Positions 40,043 through 48,852 of a stretch of 62,885 bases of DNA are shown one piece after another. This DNA comes from Clostridiaceae bacterium (lineage in GTDB: Bacteria > Bacillota > Clostridia > Oscillospirales > Acutalibacteraceae). Where the stretch lies: contig JAETSR010000012.1 in NCBI GenBank assembly GCA_021769555.1, forward strand, positions 1 to 62,885, written 5' to 3'. Both the position numbers and the translations under genes were made by a program. Each line of letters begins with the position of its first letter. Positions within the stretch are counted from its first letter, which is position 1. The notes beneath the pieces are model-generated. The model searched no databases and was not told the DNA's origin. It was given only the letters and a program-made list of their open reading frames with translations.

Positions 40043-40879
40043 CTAAAGCTTGCTTTTGAACAGCTCCACGCACTCCTCCACACTGAGCGGCGCGCCGCCC
40101 AAATCTATCCCCGCCGCTTTGAGCCTGTGGCAGAGCTCCGTGGCCTGGGGCACGTCCAGGGCGTGGCGCTTCAGCCTCTCCACCTCACGGAAGACCTCCC
40201 GGGGGCTGCCGTCCATGAGTATCCTGCCGCTGTCCATGACGACCACCCGCCCGGCCTCCACGGCCTCGTCCATATAGTGGGTGATGAGCACTATGGTTAT
40301 GCCCTTCTCCCTGTTCAGCTTCTTTATGGTGCTCATGACCTCGGCCCGGCCCCGGGGGTCCAGCATGGCGGTGGGTTCGTCCAGGACAATGCAGCGGGTC
40401 TCCATGGCGATGACCCCGGCTATGGCCACCCGCTGCTTCTGGCCGCCGGAGAGCTTATGGGGGGCGTGGGTGCGGTAGTGGTACATGTCAACGGCCTTTA
40501 GGGCCTCGTCCACCCGCTTTCTTATCTCCTCCGGGGGCACGCCCAGGTTCTCCGGCCCGAAGGCCACGTCCTCCTCAACTACCCCCGCTACAAGCTGGTT
40601 GTCGGGGTTTTGCAGGACCAGCCCCACCCTCCGGCGCACGTCTAAGGCCCTCTGCTCCTCAAGGGTGTCTATGCCGTCCACCAGTATATGCCCCCCTGTG
40701 GGCAGGAGCATACCGTTGAAAAGCTTCGCCATGGTGGACTTGCCGCAGCCGTTATGTCCGAGAAGGGCCACGAACTCCCCTTCCTCTATTTTGAGGTCTA
40801 TGCCGTGGAGCACCTCCTTTTTCCCGGCGTCCTCGGTATCGTAGCAAAAGCGCACCCCTCTGGCTTCGATGAATGACAT
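40043..40879 (-). CDS. ecfA1: Energy-coupling factor transporter ATPase EcfA1
   Basis: 278 residues. Walker A GHNGCGKST near 39-47, Q-loop LQNPDNQLVAGVVEEDV, signature KLSGGQKQRVAIAGV near 144-158, Walker B CIVLDEPTAMLDP, H-loop LITHYMDEAVE. Partner of EcfA2 and EcfT, but separated from them by about 4.4 kb of unrelated genes. Confidence 0.96.
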   Translation of the reverse strand: MSFIEARGVRFCYDTEDAGKKEVLHGIDLKIEEGEFVALLGHNGCGKSTMAKLFNGMLLPTGGHILVDGIDTLEEQRALDVRRRVGLVLQNPDNQLVAGVVEEDVAFGPENLGVPPEEIRKRVDEALKAVDMYHYRTHAPHKLSGGQKQRVAIAGVIAMETRCIVLDEPTAMLDPRGRAEVMSTIKKLNREKGITIVLITHYMDEAVEAGRVVVMDSGRILMDGSPREVFREVERLKRHALDVPQATELCHRLKAAGIDLGGAPLSVEECVELFKSKL

Positions 40880-40906
40880 GGGCTATACCTCCGTTTTTTA
40901 GCTTTT

Positions 40907-41104
40907 TTAGTAGCGTATTATGTAGTATATCACATAGACCCAGCTGAGGAGCCCGTGGAATATAGCCCAGCCCACCGAGTGCCAGTTCACATAGCTTATC
41001 ACCATCGCCAAAGCGCTGCCAAAGGAGATGCCCGCCTTCACGGTCTTGACAGCCTTTCCTGATTTGCAGCTTTTCTGCTCATACACATTATTCTGCTCGT
41101 CCAT
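40907..41104 (-). CDS. Small hypothetical membrane protein
   Basis: 65 residues. Polar N-terminus MDEQNNVYEQKSCKSGKAVK, then two hydrophobic stretches with SVGWAIFHGLLSWVYVIYYI. Ribosome site AAAGGAGATA. No family recognised with certainty. Confidence 0.65.
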   Translation of the reverse strand: MDEQNNVYEQKSCKSGKAVKTVKAGISFGSALAMVISYVNWHSVGWAIFHGLLSWVYVIYYIIRY

Positions 41105-41145
41105 GATTTTATCTCCTTTATTTCAAGTGATTTAAATATGTTTTA

Positions 41146-41352
41146 TCAGCCCAGCACCGCAAGCACTATGGCCCCGGCTATCCCCAGCACCAGGAATATC
41201 CCCCCGCCTATCCTGGCGTTCAGGATATACAAGTCTGAGGGCTCGGCGGGGGTGCTGCTTTTCCAGCTCTCGGTGAACTTATAGAAGCTCTCGGGCTTTA
41301 GGAGCATGAACGCGCCTATTATGGCTATCACTATTCCTAGGAAAATGTACAT
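41146..41352 (-). CDS. DUF6199-like small membrane protein
   Basis: 68 residues with helices at both ends (MYIFLGIVIAIIGAFMLLKP and GIFLVLGIAGAIVLAVLG) and a conserved middle, ESFYKFTESWKSSTPAEPSD. This middle block is typical of DUF6199 proteins, whose role is unknown. Confidence 0.72.
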   Translation of the reverse strand: MYIFLGIVIAIIGAFMLLKPESFYKFTESWKSSTPAEPSDLYILNARIGGGIFLVLGIAGAIVLAVLG

Positions 41353-41367
41353 TTATTTTTCCTCCCT

Positions 41368-41913
41368 CTACAGCTTCTTTTTCTTTCGGAGCTTTAGCGA
41401 GACCCCCTCGCTCTCCGCACGCTCGTTGAGCAGGCCTGCCGCATAGACCGCCCGCTCCTTTAGCGGGGCCCCGGCCATCCCCTCGTCCCTGAGAAGCGCC
41501 TCGGCTTCATGCAGGGCGGGGAGCTCCAGAAGGTTCGCCGCCAGTGTAAACAGGGTCTTTCTTCGGCCGTCATTGCAGGTGGAGAGAAGATAGTCTAAAA
41601 TCCGCGCCTTCTCCTTCTGCTCACGGTTATACTCCTCAACGCCCATATCCCGGGCCCGCTCAAGGTCCCGCATTTTATTCCGATGGGTTATAAAGGAGTC
41701 GTACCGGTCCGGCTCCCGGTATCTTTCACAGGGATACTCCCTGCACTGAAAGCAGTACTGGGCGCCCCCATGCTCAAGGCTGCACCGGGCGATTTTGCAG
41801 GGCTGACTGCCGCTGCCGCAGCCGCCGCAGTGCCCGCCAAGCTTCATGGTGCAGAGCCCGCAGTTCAGCCCGCATAGGGATAGGAGCAGGTTTTCCCTCT
41901 CAAAGCCTTTCAT
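41368..41913 (-). CDS. DUF3795-family cysteine-rich protein
   Basis: 181 residues. The N-terminal third holds a cysteine-rich block of metal-binding type: CGLNCGLC, then HCGGCG, C-x-I-x-x-C, and YCFQCREYPCERY. The rest is helical. Metal identity and function are unknown. The window has a second DUF3795 domain fused to an acetyltransferase at 57890-58780. Confidence 0.82.
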   Translation of the reverse strand: MKGFERENLLLSLCGLNCGLCTMKLGGHCGGCGSGSQPCKIARCSLEHGGAQYCFQCREYPCERYREPDRYDSFITHRNKMRDLERARDMGVEEYNREQKEKARILDYLLSTCNDGRRKTLFTLAANLLELPALHEAEALLRDEGMAGAPLKERAVYAAGLLNERAESEGVSLKLRKKKKL

Positions 41914-41954
41914 AAAAAGTCCTTTCTGAATACTGCACTAAATCAAGAATAGCT

Positions 41955-42317
41955 CTATCTTCTCTTTTTAGCCTTCTTCCACAAGCCATACGCCCCGGAC
42001 CCGAGAAAGTCTATAAACAGCACAATATACATGGGCAGCATGGGCACGTGGGTGAGCCCGCCCTGGACCGTGCGCTCAAGGGCCGAGTAGAACAGGGCGC
42101 ACATTAAAGCCGCCAGGAGGAACCATATCATGGGCCGCACCTTTATGGGCTTCGTCCGCTCCCTTGTGAGGGCGGACATAAAGAGCCCCAGGGCCAGGGT
42201 AATTCCCACCACGCCCAGGGTGATGTATCTCCCCAGGCCCTCGCCGCCCCAGGCCCACTCGTATATCATCGAAGCCGCCCAGCCAAGGCCTATGGCGGCG
42301 CATGTCCATTTCAGCAT
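41955..42317 (-). CDS. Hypothetical four-helix membrane protein
   Basis: 120 residues, four hydrophobic segments, basic end LWKKAKKRR. Overlaps the CAT-like gene end by seven bases, so it belongs to the same transcript. No family recognised. Confidence 0.7.
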   Translation of the reverse strand: MLKWTCAAIGLGWAASMIYEWAWGGEGLGRYITLGVVGITLALGLFMSALTRERTKPIKVRPMIWFLLAALMCALFYSALERTVQGGLTHVPMLPMYIVLFIDFLGSGAYGLWKKAKKRR

Positions 42318-42967
42318 TCCTTCCCACTCCCTTCATACTTAGGCCAGTCGTCCAGCTTTTCCTGAAGGGACCCAAGAAAGCTGCAAAGATGGTATCCGTC
42401 GCATACGGCGTGGTGCGCCTGCACCGCCAGGGGCATAAGGCAGCGGCTGTTTTCCTCACTGTACCCGCCCATGGTGAAGATGGGCAGAAGATATTTGTAG
42501 TCCGGCATGTTAAGCTGAAAGCTCTCAAAGCTCCGCCACGGTATCATGGACACGTTAAAGCAGTTCTCCGGCATACCGGGCTTTGGGGCAAAGCCCTCCG
42601 CTCTCTCGTACCGCCTTGTGTCTATGGCATACCTGCGGCAGAACTCGCCGTAATCCTCCGAATACTCCGTCCATATGCCGGAGAAGGTTTTGCTCTCCTT
42701 ATGGAATATGGTATAGCTGGGGTGCATCCTATGGTATACGACCAGCCTTCCGTCCGGCCTGAAGGCTGTGCGGAACTGCTCAAACTCGTTCACGGTCCCG
42801 GTCAGAAGGTACAGCATTGCCGGGTACAGCCGGTCCCCGCTTTTCCTGAGCCCGGTAATATCCAGCTTCACCGTCATGCTGTACGTACAGGGGACAGCCG
42901 AGGTGTAGTGCTCAAAGTACTCCCTGCGGCCCCAAGTCTCAAGGTCTATCTCCCTATACTCCATCAT
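42311..42967 (-). CDS. Type A chloramphenicol acetyltransferase-like protein
   Basis: 218 residues from ATG at 42967 (ATGA overlap with the upstream gene; ATG 42964 equally possible). CAT fold: MEYREIDLETWGRREYFEHY at the start and the catalytic-His motif QAHHAVCDGYHLCSFLGSLQ near 188. Classical CATs acetylate chloramphenicol using acetyl-CoA; chromosomal relatives can have other acceptors. NFNVSM-type substrate-pocket segment NCFNVSMIPWRSFESFQL is present. Resistance is plausible but not provable from sequence. Confidence 0.88.
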   Translation of the reverse strand: MMEYREIDLETWGRREYFEHYTSAVPCTYSMTVKLDITGLRKSGDRLYPAMLYLLTGTVNEFEQFRTAFRPDGRLVVYHRMHPSYTIFHKESKTFSGIWTEYSEDYGEFCRRYAIDTRRYERAEGFAPKPGMPENCFNVSMIPWRSFESFQLNMPDYKYLLPIFTMGGYSEENSRCLMPLAVQAHHAVCDGYHLCSFLGSLQEKLDDWPKYEGSGKEC

Positions 42968-43830
42968 GCGTCCCCCCGCCACAGGGCTGTGTTCCCGCAG
43001 GGGAGCGCCATGCCCGTCAGGGTCACCGGCAGGCCTATCTCGTCGGCAGTGACTCTGCCGCCAAGCCTTGGCACCATGAGCACATTGAGAAGGTACTCCA
43101 TCACCGCCGGGGAGAGGCCTGTGGTATAGGAGTTCAGCACCAGGAACAGCGGCTCCTTTGACATCACCGAGAGGCAGAGGCGCAAGAGGCCGTCCAGCTG
43201 CTCCTCAAGCTTCCAGACCTCCCCCCCGGGCCCACGGCCGTAGGAAGGGGGGTCCATTATAATGCCGTCGTAGGCGTTCCCCCGGCGCTGCTCACGCTGG
43301 ACAAATTTCACACAGTCGTCCACAAGCCAGCGCACCGGCCTGTGGTCAAGGCCTGACACAGAGGCGTTCTCCCTGGCCCACTGGACCATGCCCTTGGAGG
43401 CGTCCACATGGGTCACCGAGGCCCCGGCCTTTAGGCACGCGAGAGTCGCCGCCCCGGTGTAGCCGAAGAGGTTCAGCACCTTCACCGGGCGCTTCGCACC
43501 CTCTATTATCTCAGTCACCAGGTCCCAGTTCACCGCCTGCTCGGGGAAGAGCCCGGTGTGCTTGAAGCCCATGGGCTTTAGCCGGAAGGTGAGCCCCTTA
43601 CGGCCTATCTGCCAAACGTCGGGCATTTTTTTATAGGGCTCCCAGTGCCCGCCGCCCTTGCTGGAACGGTGGTAGCGGGCGTGGGCTGAGCGCCAGCGGG
43701 GGTCCAGCTTTTCGCTCTCCCAGATTATCTGGGGGTCCGGGCGGATGAGCAGGATGTCCCCCCAGCGCTCCAGGCGCTCGCCCTTGGAAGTGTCTATCAG
43801 TTCGTAGTCCTGCCAGTTTGATATTCTCAT
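42964..43830 (-). CDS. Class I SAM-dependent RNA methyltransferase (RlmI/RlmK-like)
   Basis: 288 residues from ATG at 43830 behind GAGAGGGAG; GTG at 43854 overlapping the upstream stop is the alternative (296 residues). SAM site VLNLFGYTGAATLACLKAGA, then HVDASKGMVQWARENA, and catalytic-type IIMDPPSYGRGPGG. Resembles the catalytic half of 23S rRNA cytosine methyltransferases, lacking their N-terminal PUA domain. The target is unknown. Confidence 0.82.
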   Translation of the reverse strand: MRISNWQDYELIDTSKGERLERWGDILLIRPDPQIIWESEKLDPRWRSAHARYHRSSKGGGHWEPYKKMPDVWQIGRKGLTFRLKPMGFKHTGLFPEQAVNWDLVTEIIEGAKRPVKVLNLFGYTGAATLACLKAGASVTHVDASKGMVQWARENASVSGLDHRPVRWLVDDCVKFVQREQRRGNAYDGIIMDPPSYGRGPGGEVWKLEEQLDGLLRLCLSVMSKEPLFLVLNSYTTGLSPAVMEYLLNVLMVPRLGGRVTADEIGLPVTLTGMALPCGNTALWRGDA

Positions 43831-43850
43831 GCTCTCCCTCTCATATATGC

Positions 43851-44216
43851 TCACGCCGCCCGGGCAAGCCGGTCAACGGCCTCCTCCCTCGTGGCGACGA
43901 AGAAGAAGTCCTTCCCATTATTGGATTCATAGATAAAATCATGGAGCGGCTTGCTGGTATACCGTGAGAAGTCCCCCCAGACCGCCAGCTTTATCCCATA
44001 GTTGATGTATTTTTGCAGTATCTCCCCCGCAAGGCCCCTCGAGAGGATGAAGAAATCCTCGCATAGGAGCTTCTTTGAGAGGGCTATGCGCTGGGCCCCG
44101 GTCTCGTATTTTACTGTCACCGCCAGGTCCAGGGCCTCCTGTGGGCTCGTGATTTTTTCCGCTTTATTCACTACGGCTATCTTTACGCCGTTTACTGTCA
44201 ATGTCTCTGTCTCCAT
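43851..44216 (-). CDS. DUF4180-family protein
   Basis: 121 residues. Alpha/beta pattern with SPQEALDLAVTVKYETGAQR then IALSKKLLCEDFFILSRGLA and late FIYESNNGKDFFFVATREEA. Matches DUF4180. Function unknown. Coupled with the methyltransferase downstream (GTGA overlap). Confidence 0.8.
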   Translation of the reverse strand: METETLTVNGVKIAVVNKAEKITSPQEALDLAVTVKYETGAQRIALSKKLLCEDFFILSRGLAGEILQKYINYGIKLAVWGDFSRYTSKPLHDFIYESNNGKDFFFVATREEAVDRLARAA

Positions 44217-45179
44217 TTATGTCTCCTTTTGCTTTAAGCTTTTTTCCGCCGAGGCAAAGAGATTGTCCTTGCCCATACCCAGCACATAGGGGTTCTGGTC
44301 GTACTCGTAGCAGAAGTCCAGGAAGTCCCGCTTCTCCTTGGGGTCGGCCATTATCTTTTGCAATATCTCATGGGGCACCGTCCGGGCGAAGGCCCCGGGG
44401 CCGGACATTTTCACGTCCCGAAGGCCCAGGCGTTCCAGTATGCCCATGAGCTCCCCGGGCATGAAGCCGTAGGTTATGCACCAGGGGGCGCCGCCCCGCT
44501 CGTACTCGGCTATCTCCGCCTCGCCGCCCATAAGGCCGTCCCTCATGAGCCTGCGGGCGGCCCCGATGTCAAAGTGAAAGCCCTCTGTCATCTCCCTTTT
44601 ATGGTCTATGCACCAGCGGGCGAAGGGGTCGGCGGTGCTGTCGTCCAGGACAAACTGGCTCTTTTGGATGGGGTTGCTGAGATAGGGCAGGGTGCCCAGC
44701 CGGGACGACACGCTCAAAAGGAGCTTTTTCCCGCATATCCTGGCAAGCTCCCCTATCACCTTTTCCTGGTTTGGGTAGGTGTATGACACCGGCGCGTCGA
44801 AGGAGAGCACCAGGTCAAACTGACCGTCGCTGTAGGCGCTCAAATCCTCAAGGGCCCCCTGTACAAAATCCATGTTCTCAAGAACTCCGGCCTCTTCCGC
44901 TAGCTCCTTGGCCCGGGCTATCATGGGCGCGGATATGTCAAAATGGGTCACCTTCACGCCCCTTTTTGCCAGCAGTATGGAGAAGCGCCCGCTCCCCGCG
45001 CCGCCGTCAAAGGCTGTCCTTATGCCGCCGCCCTCTAAGGTCTCAAGCACCTGACGCTCCAAGTGGTCTTTTTGGACGATATCGTCTATAAACGTCTCCT
45101 CCCGGCGGCTCTCCATCTCCCCCTTGTCCGGCAGGTTCCACTGGCGCTCCGAGATTTTTTGGCTGTAGCTTTTGTCCAT
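44217..45179 (-). CDS. Class I SAM-dependent methyltransferase
   Basis: 320 residues. SAM site TAFDGGAGSGRFSILLAKRG near 55-74, VTHFDISAPMIARAKELAEE, and DLVLSFDAPVSYTYPNQEKV. The C-terminal 100 residues carry a helical cap. The acceptor is unknown; GRF-type small-molecule methyltransferases are the nearest group. glmM lies directly upstream. Confidence 0.82.
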   Translation of the reverse strand: MDKSYSQKISERQWNLPDKGEMESRREETFIDDIVQKDHLERQVLETLEGGGIRTAFDGGAGSGRFSILLAKRGVKVTHFDISAPMIARAKELAEEAGVLENMDFVQGALEDLSAYSDGQFDLVLSFDAPVSYTYPNQEKVIGELARICGKKLLLSVSSRLGTLPYLSNPIQKSQFVLDDSTADPFARWCIDHKREMTEGFHFDIGAARRLMRDGLMGGEAEIAEYERGGAPWCITYGFMPGELMGILERLGLRDVKMSGPGAFARTVPHEILQKIMADPKEKRDFLDFCYEYDQNPYVLGMGKDNLFASAEKSLKQKET

Positions 45180-45182
45180 ATT

Positions 45183-46535
45183 TCAGCAGAGCTCCTCCCT
45201 TATCACCTTCGCAACGCTCTCGGCGAGCTCCTCAATCTGGGCCTCGTCCCGGCCCTCCACCATCACGCGCAGTAAGGGCTCGGTGCCGCTGGGGCGCACG
45301 ATTATCCTGCCGTCCGCGCCCAGGGTATTGCTCACCTTCTCAATGGCCGCCCGCACACGCTGGTCGGTGTAGAACGCAAGCTTGCCCTCGGGGGTCACGT
45401 TTATATTCACCATGGTCTGGGGGTATCTCTGCATGACCGTTGCGAGGGAGGATAGCTTTGCCTCCCTGCGCCTCAGGAGGCTCAGAAGCTGACAGGCGGT
45501 GAGCTGGCCGTCGCCGGTGGTGGCGAAGTCCCGGAAGATGACGTGGCCGCTCTGCTCGCCGCCAAAGCTGAAGTTGTCAAGGCGCATTTGCTCAAGGACG
45601 TAGCGGTCGCCGACTTTCGTGGCCTCGAAGCGCATTCCGTTGTCCTCGCAGAATTTCTGGAAGCCCAGGTTTGTCATGATTGTGCCCACTACGGTATTTT
45701 TGTTGAGCTTGCCCCTGCTCTTCATGTCCAAAGCGCAGATAGCCATGATGAAGTCGCCGTCCACGAAGCTGCCCTTCTCGTCCACCATCAGGCAGCGGTC
45801 CGCGTCACCGTCGAAGGCCACGCCCGCGTCCAGCTCATGGGTGCGCACGTACTCTATGAGCCCCTCCATATGGGTGGAGCCGCAGTTATCGTTCACGTTA
45901 ATGCCGTCGGGCTTGTCGTTGAGCATGGTAACCTCTGCCCCAAGCTCCGTGAAAAGGGTCTCGGCGGTGGCGCTCGCGGAGCCGTTGGCGCTGTCTATGG
46001 CTATCTTCATGCCGTCTAAGGAAAAATGCACCGTGGACTTCACGTGCTCGATATAGTCCCTCACGGCGCTTTCAGCCCGGGTGACTGTGCCAAGGCCCTC
46101 GTCCTGTGGGAGCTGGCCGGAGATATCGGTCTTGCCCAGGATTATGTCCTCAATGCGCTCCTCAAGGTCGTCCGGGAGCTTGAAGCCGTCCCCGGAGAAA
46201 ATTTTGATGCCGTTGTACTCAAAGGAGTTGTGGGAGGCCGAAATCATAATGCCCGCGTCGGCCTTGTACTTCTCCACAAGATAGGCCACCGCCGGAGTGG
46301 GCACGACCCCCAGGGTCAGGACGCTTGCCCCAATGCTGCAAAGCCCCGCCGCCATGGCGCTCTCAAGCATGTCTGAGGAGAGGCGGGTGTCCTTGCCGAT
46401 GAGCACCCGGGGGTGGAGGTTCGATTTATTCGTCAGCACCTGCGCCGCCGCCCGGCCAAGCTGGGTCGCCAGCTCGCATGTCAAATCCTTGTTCGCTATG
46501 CCGCGTATGCCGTCCGTACCAAAAAGCCTTCCCAT
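45183..46535 (-). CDS. glmM: Phosphoglucosamine mutase
   Basis: 450 residues from ATG at 46535, seven bases behind AAGGTG (the longer frame is unlikely). Interconverts glucosamine-6-P and glucosamine-1-P for UDP-GlcNAc and peptidoglycan synthesis. Motifs: GRLFGTDGIRGIAN at the start, phospho-serine loop MISASHNSFEYNGIK near 98-112, metal loop DGDADR near 238, and C-terminal phosphate site RPSGTEPLLRVMVE. Confidence 0.96.
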   Translation of the reverse strand: MGRLFGTDGIRGIANKDLTCELATQLGRAAAQVLTNKSNLHPRVLIGKDTRLSSDMLESAMAAGLCSIGASVLTLGVVPTPAVAYLVEKYKADAGIMISASHNSFEYNGIKIFSGDGFKLPDDLEERIEDIILGKTDISGQLPQDEGLGTVTRAESAVRDYIEHVKSTVHFSLDGMKIAIDSANGSASATAETLFTELGAEVTMLNDKPDGINVNDNCGSTHMEGLIEYVRTHELDAGVAFDGDADRCLMVDEKGSFVDGDFIMAICALDMKSRGKLNKNTVVGTIMTNLGFQKFCEDNGMRFEATKVGDRYVLEQMRLDNFSFGGEQSGHVIFRDFATTGDGQLTACQLLSLLRRREAKLSSLATVMQRYPQTMVNINVTPEGKLAFYTDQRVRAAIEKVSNTLGADGRIIVRPSGTEPLLRVMVEGRDEAQIEELAESVAKVIREELC

Positions 46536-46619
46536 AAAAAACACCTTCGCTTTCTTCAAAATTTAATTTTGAAAATAATATTTTATAATATATATGCCGT
46601 GATATTCCGGCGGTCCGGT

Positions 46620-47228
46620 CTAGCTGAGCTTTGAGAGCGCCCAGCTCAGGAGCTCCCGGGCGGCCCCGTCTACTGTAAGCCGGGAGACATCCAGCTTGTC
46701 GTAGGGCACGCCCTCTATGCTGTCGTGCTCAATAAAGTACCTGTCGTAATCTATTGAGCTCTGTATCCAGCCGCTGTCGCTAATGCCCCGGCCCTCGGTC
46801 ATGCGCCGCCGGAGCTCAGCCTCGCCCACTGTGAGGGCCAGCACGCAGATATCGCTGAAAAACCTCGTGCCGTAGGCTTTGCTTAACATCTGGATATTCC
46901 CTGCCCGGCTCCATATTGCGGGCTTCCCGCACTGCATGACGTCCCGGGAGAAGGCCATCATGACCTCGGTCTGGGCCATATAGTCCTCAGGGGTCTCGTG
47001 GGGCATGGCGTTGTAGAATATGTCGCTCTCAAGGCACACGAGCTCATTGGTCATGCGCTGTAAAGCCTGTAGGGTCGTGCTCTTGCCCGCGCCGCTGGCT
47101 CCGGTGACGATGAACAGGGGGAGCTTTTTATAGTCCCAGGTGTAGGAGCATTTGGGGCAGGTCATCGTGTTAGCTGTGACTGTCTTGTCGAGGTCGTAGT
47201 TCCCGCATTTCGGGCATATCTCTACCAT
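46620..47228 (-). CDS. P-loop nucleotide kinase-like protein with N-terminal zinc ribbon
   Basis: 202 residues from ATG at 47228 behind GGAG; GTG at 47237 is possible. Two CPKC knuckles (EICPKCGNYD and MTCPKCSYTW) form a zinc ribbon, then the Walker A VTGASGAGKSTTLQAL near 40-55 and the kinase-like LESDIFYNAMPHETPEDYMA. The fold suggests a small-molecule kinase; the substrate is unknown and the zinc-ribbon fusion is unusual. Confidence 0.75.
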   Translation of the reverse strand: MVEICPKCGNYDLDKTVTANTMTCPKCSYTWDYKKLPLFIVTGASGAGKSTTLQALQRMTNELVCLESDIFYNAMPHETPEDYMAQTEVMMAFSRDVMQCGKPAIWSRAGNIQMLSKAYGTRFFSDICVLALTVGEAELRRRMTEGRGISDSGWIQSSIDYDRYFIEHDSIEGVPYDKLDVSRLTVDGAARELLSWALSKLS

Positions 47229-47233
47229 TATTA

Positions 47234-47715
47234 TCACTCCGTCCTTCTTTGGAAAAACTCATCCCTGGTCAGCCGCCAATGGTACTGCTGCTTTCCCTTA
47301 TGGGGCTGTGGGATGTCCTCGGTCAGTACCAGCCGGAAACCGTTCTTCTCCCACACACGTTTGGAGCGGATATTATAGTCCTCGCAGAAGCAGTGGAGGA
47401 CGTCCACTCCCTGCTCCTCAAAGGCAAAGCGTACCAGCATTCCCCTATCAGCTCACTATCAGCTTCTACCGCGAAGCACAGCGCGTTTTGGGACACTCCC
47501 CCGTAAATCTGCCGGACGGTCTCCGGGGAATACTCCTTCACGTCATCACCCTCTGTCCAATAAAGCACCTCGGGGTCCGCATTCCATTGATAGAGGGCAG
47601 GCAGGTGTTCGTCGGTCAAAGGGCGTAAAACTACCTCATACTGCCGGTTCCCCCCATGCAAAGTGATGTCATGGCTCTTTATCACGCTCACGTTCTTCTC
47701 CACTATATCTGTCAT
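47234..47715 (-). pseudogene. GNAT acetyltransferase broken by an internal deletion and frameshift
   Basis: The first part (from 47715) reads through LRPLTDEHLPALYQWNADPE and ends its GNAT-like stretch at ALCFAVEADSELIGECW. The end of the same protein continues in another frame (to 47234) with LVRFAFEEQGVDVLHCFCED then YNIRSKRVWEKNGFRLVLTE. Between them the segment that should hold the acetyl-CoA loop (about 30 residues, R-G-x-G/A type) is missing and the frame shifts near 47440. So the gene lost its cofactor site. It lies between ruvB and the zinc-ribbon kinase. Confidence 0.75.
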
Positions 47716-47716
47716 A

Positions 47717-48838
47717 TTATCCCTCCAATTTGAGCTGTAATCCGTCCGCGTCGTCCCGCAGCCTTGAGGGCACCGGCAGCCCCAGATGGGCGCAGGCCGC
47801 GGGGGTCACGCAGCGGCCCCGGGGGGTGCGGGTGAGAAAGCCTATCTGCATAAGGTACGGCTCGTTCACGTCCAGCAGGGTGACTGCCTCCTCGCCGGTT
47901 GCCGCCGCCAGGGTCTCAAGGCCTACCGGCCCCCCGGCGTAGTTTTTGATTATGGCCGTGAGCATGTTCCGGTCGCTCTGGTCCAGGCCCAGCTCGTCTA
48001 TCTCCATGCGGTCCAGGGCAACCTGGGCGGTGTTGAGGGTGATGACCCCGCCGCTCATGACTTCGGCGAAGTCCCGCACGCGCTTTAACAGGCGGTTGAC
48101 TATGCGGGGGGTGCCCCTTGACCGGGAGGCAAGCTCAAGGGCGGCGTCCGCGTCTATCTCGCAGTTCAGTATCTTTGCGCTCCGCTGGACTATGAGCCCC
48201 AGCTCCCGGGGGTTATAGAGCTCAAGCCTTAATACCACCCCGAACCTGTCCCGAAGGGGGGCCGAGAGCTGGCCCGCCCGGGTAGTCGCCCCCACTAAGG
48301 TGAACTTTGAGAGCGGCAGGTGGTAGGAGGCCGCCATCTGGCCCTTGCCGGTGATTATGTCCAGGGCAAAATCCTCCATGGCGGGGTACAGTATCTCCTC
48401 CACCGTCCGGGGGAGCCGGTGCACCTCGTCGATAAAGAGCACATCCCCGGGGGAGAGGTTTGTAAGAAGCGCGGCTAAATCTCCGGGCTTCTCTATGGCA
48501 GGGCCGCTGGTTATGCGCAGGTCTACTCCCAGCTCGTTGGCAACTATCCCCGCCAGGGTAGTCTTGCCGAGGCCGGGAGGGCCGTAGAGCAGCACATGGT
48601 CCAGGCTCTCCTTCCGGGACTTTGCCGCCTCAATGTATATTTTCAGGTTCTCCTTCACCTTGTCCTGGCCGATGTACTCCGAGAATGTCCTGGGGCGAAG
48701 GGGGTTCTCCGTCTCGTTGTCCCCGGGGATGTAGCCGGTGTCCGTGAGGCGGTCTTCAAGGTCTAATTCATCGTCTCTTGCGTCCCAGTCGATGCCGTAC
48801 TGCTCCGCGCTGTTTTTCCCGCCGCTTTTTTCTATCAT
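47717..48838 (-). CDS. ruvB: Holliday junction branch migration helicase RuvB
   Basis: 373 residues from ATG at 48838 behind GAGGAGAC. AAA+ motor that drives branch migration with RuvA. Walker [10 protein letters not shown], Walker [17 protein letters not shown], sensor [18 protein letters not shown], and C-terminal winged helix with [10 protein letters not shown]. The N-terminal extension of about 45 residues is longer than in E. coli. Separated from ruvA by one hypothetical gene. Confidence 0.97.
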   Translation of the reverse strand: MIEKSGGKNSAEQYGIDWDARDDELDLEDRLTDTGYIPGDNETENPLRPRTFSEYIGQDKVKENLKIYIEAAKSRKESLDHVLLYGPPGLGKTTLAGIVANELGVDLRITSGPAIEKPGDLAALLTNLSPGDVLFIDEVHRLPRTVEEILYPAMEDFALDIITGKGQMAASYHLPLSKFTLVGATTRAGQLSAPLRDRFGVVLRLELYNPRELGLIVQRSAKILNCEIDADAALELASRSRGTPRIVNRLLKRVRDFAEVMSGGVITLNTAQVALDRMEIDELGLDQSDRNMLTAIIKNYAGGPVGLETLAAATGEEAVTLLDVNEPYLMQIGFLTRTPRGRCVTPAACAHLGLPVPSRLRDDADGLQLKLEG

Positions 48839-48852
48839 GGGTGTCTCCTCTG

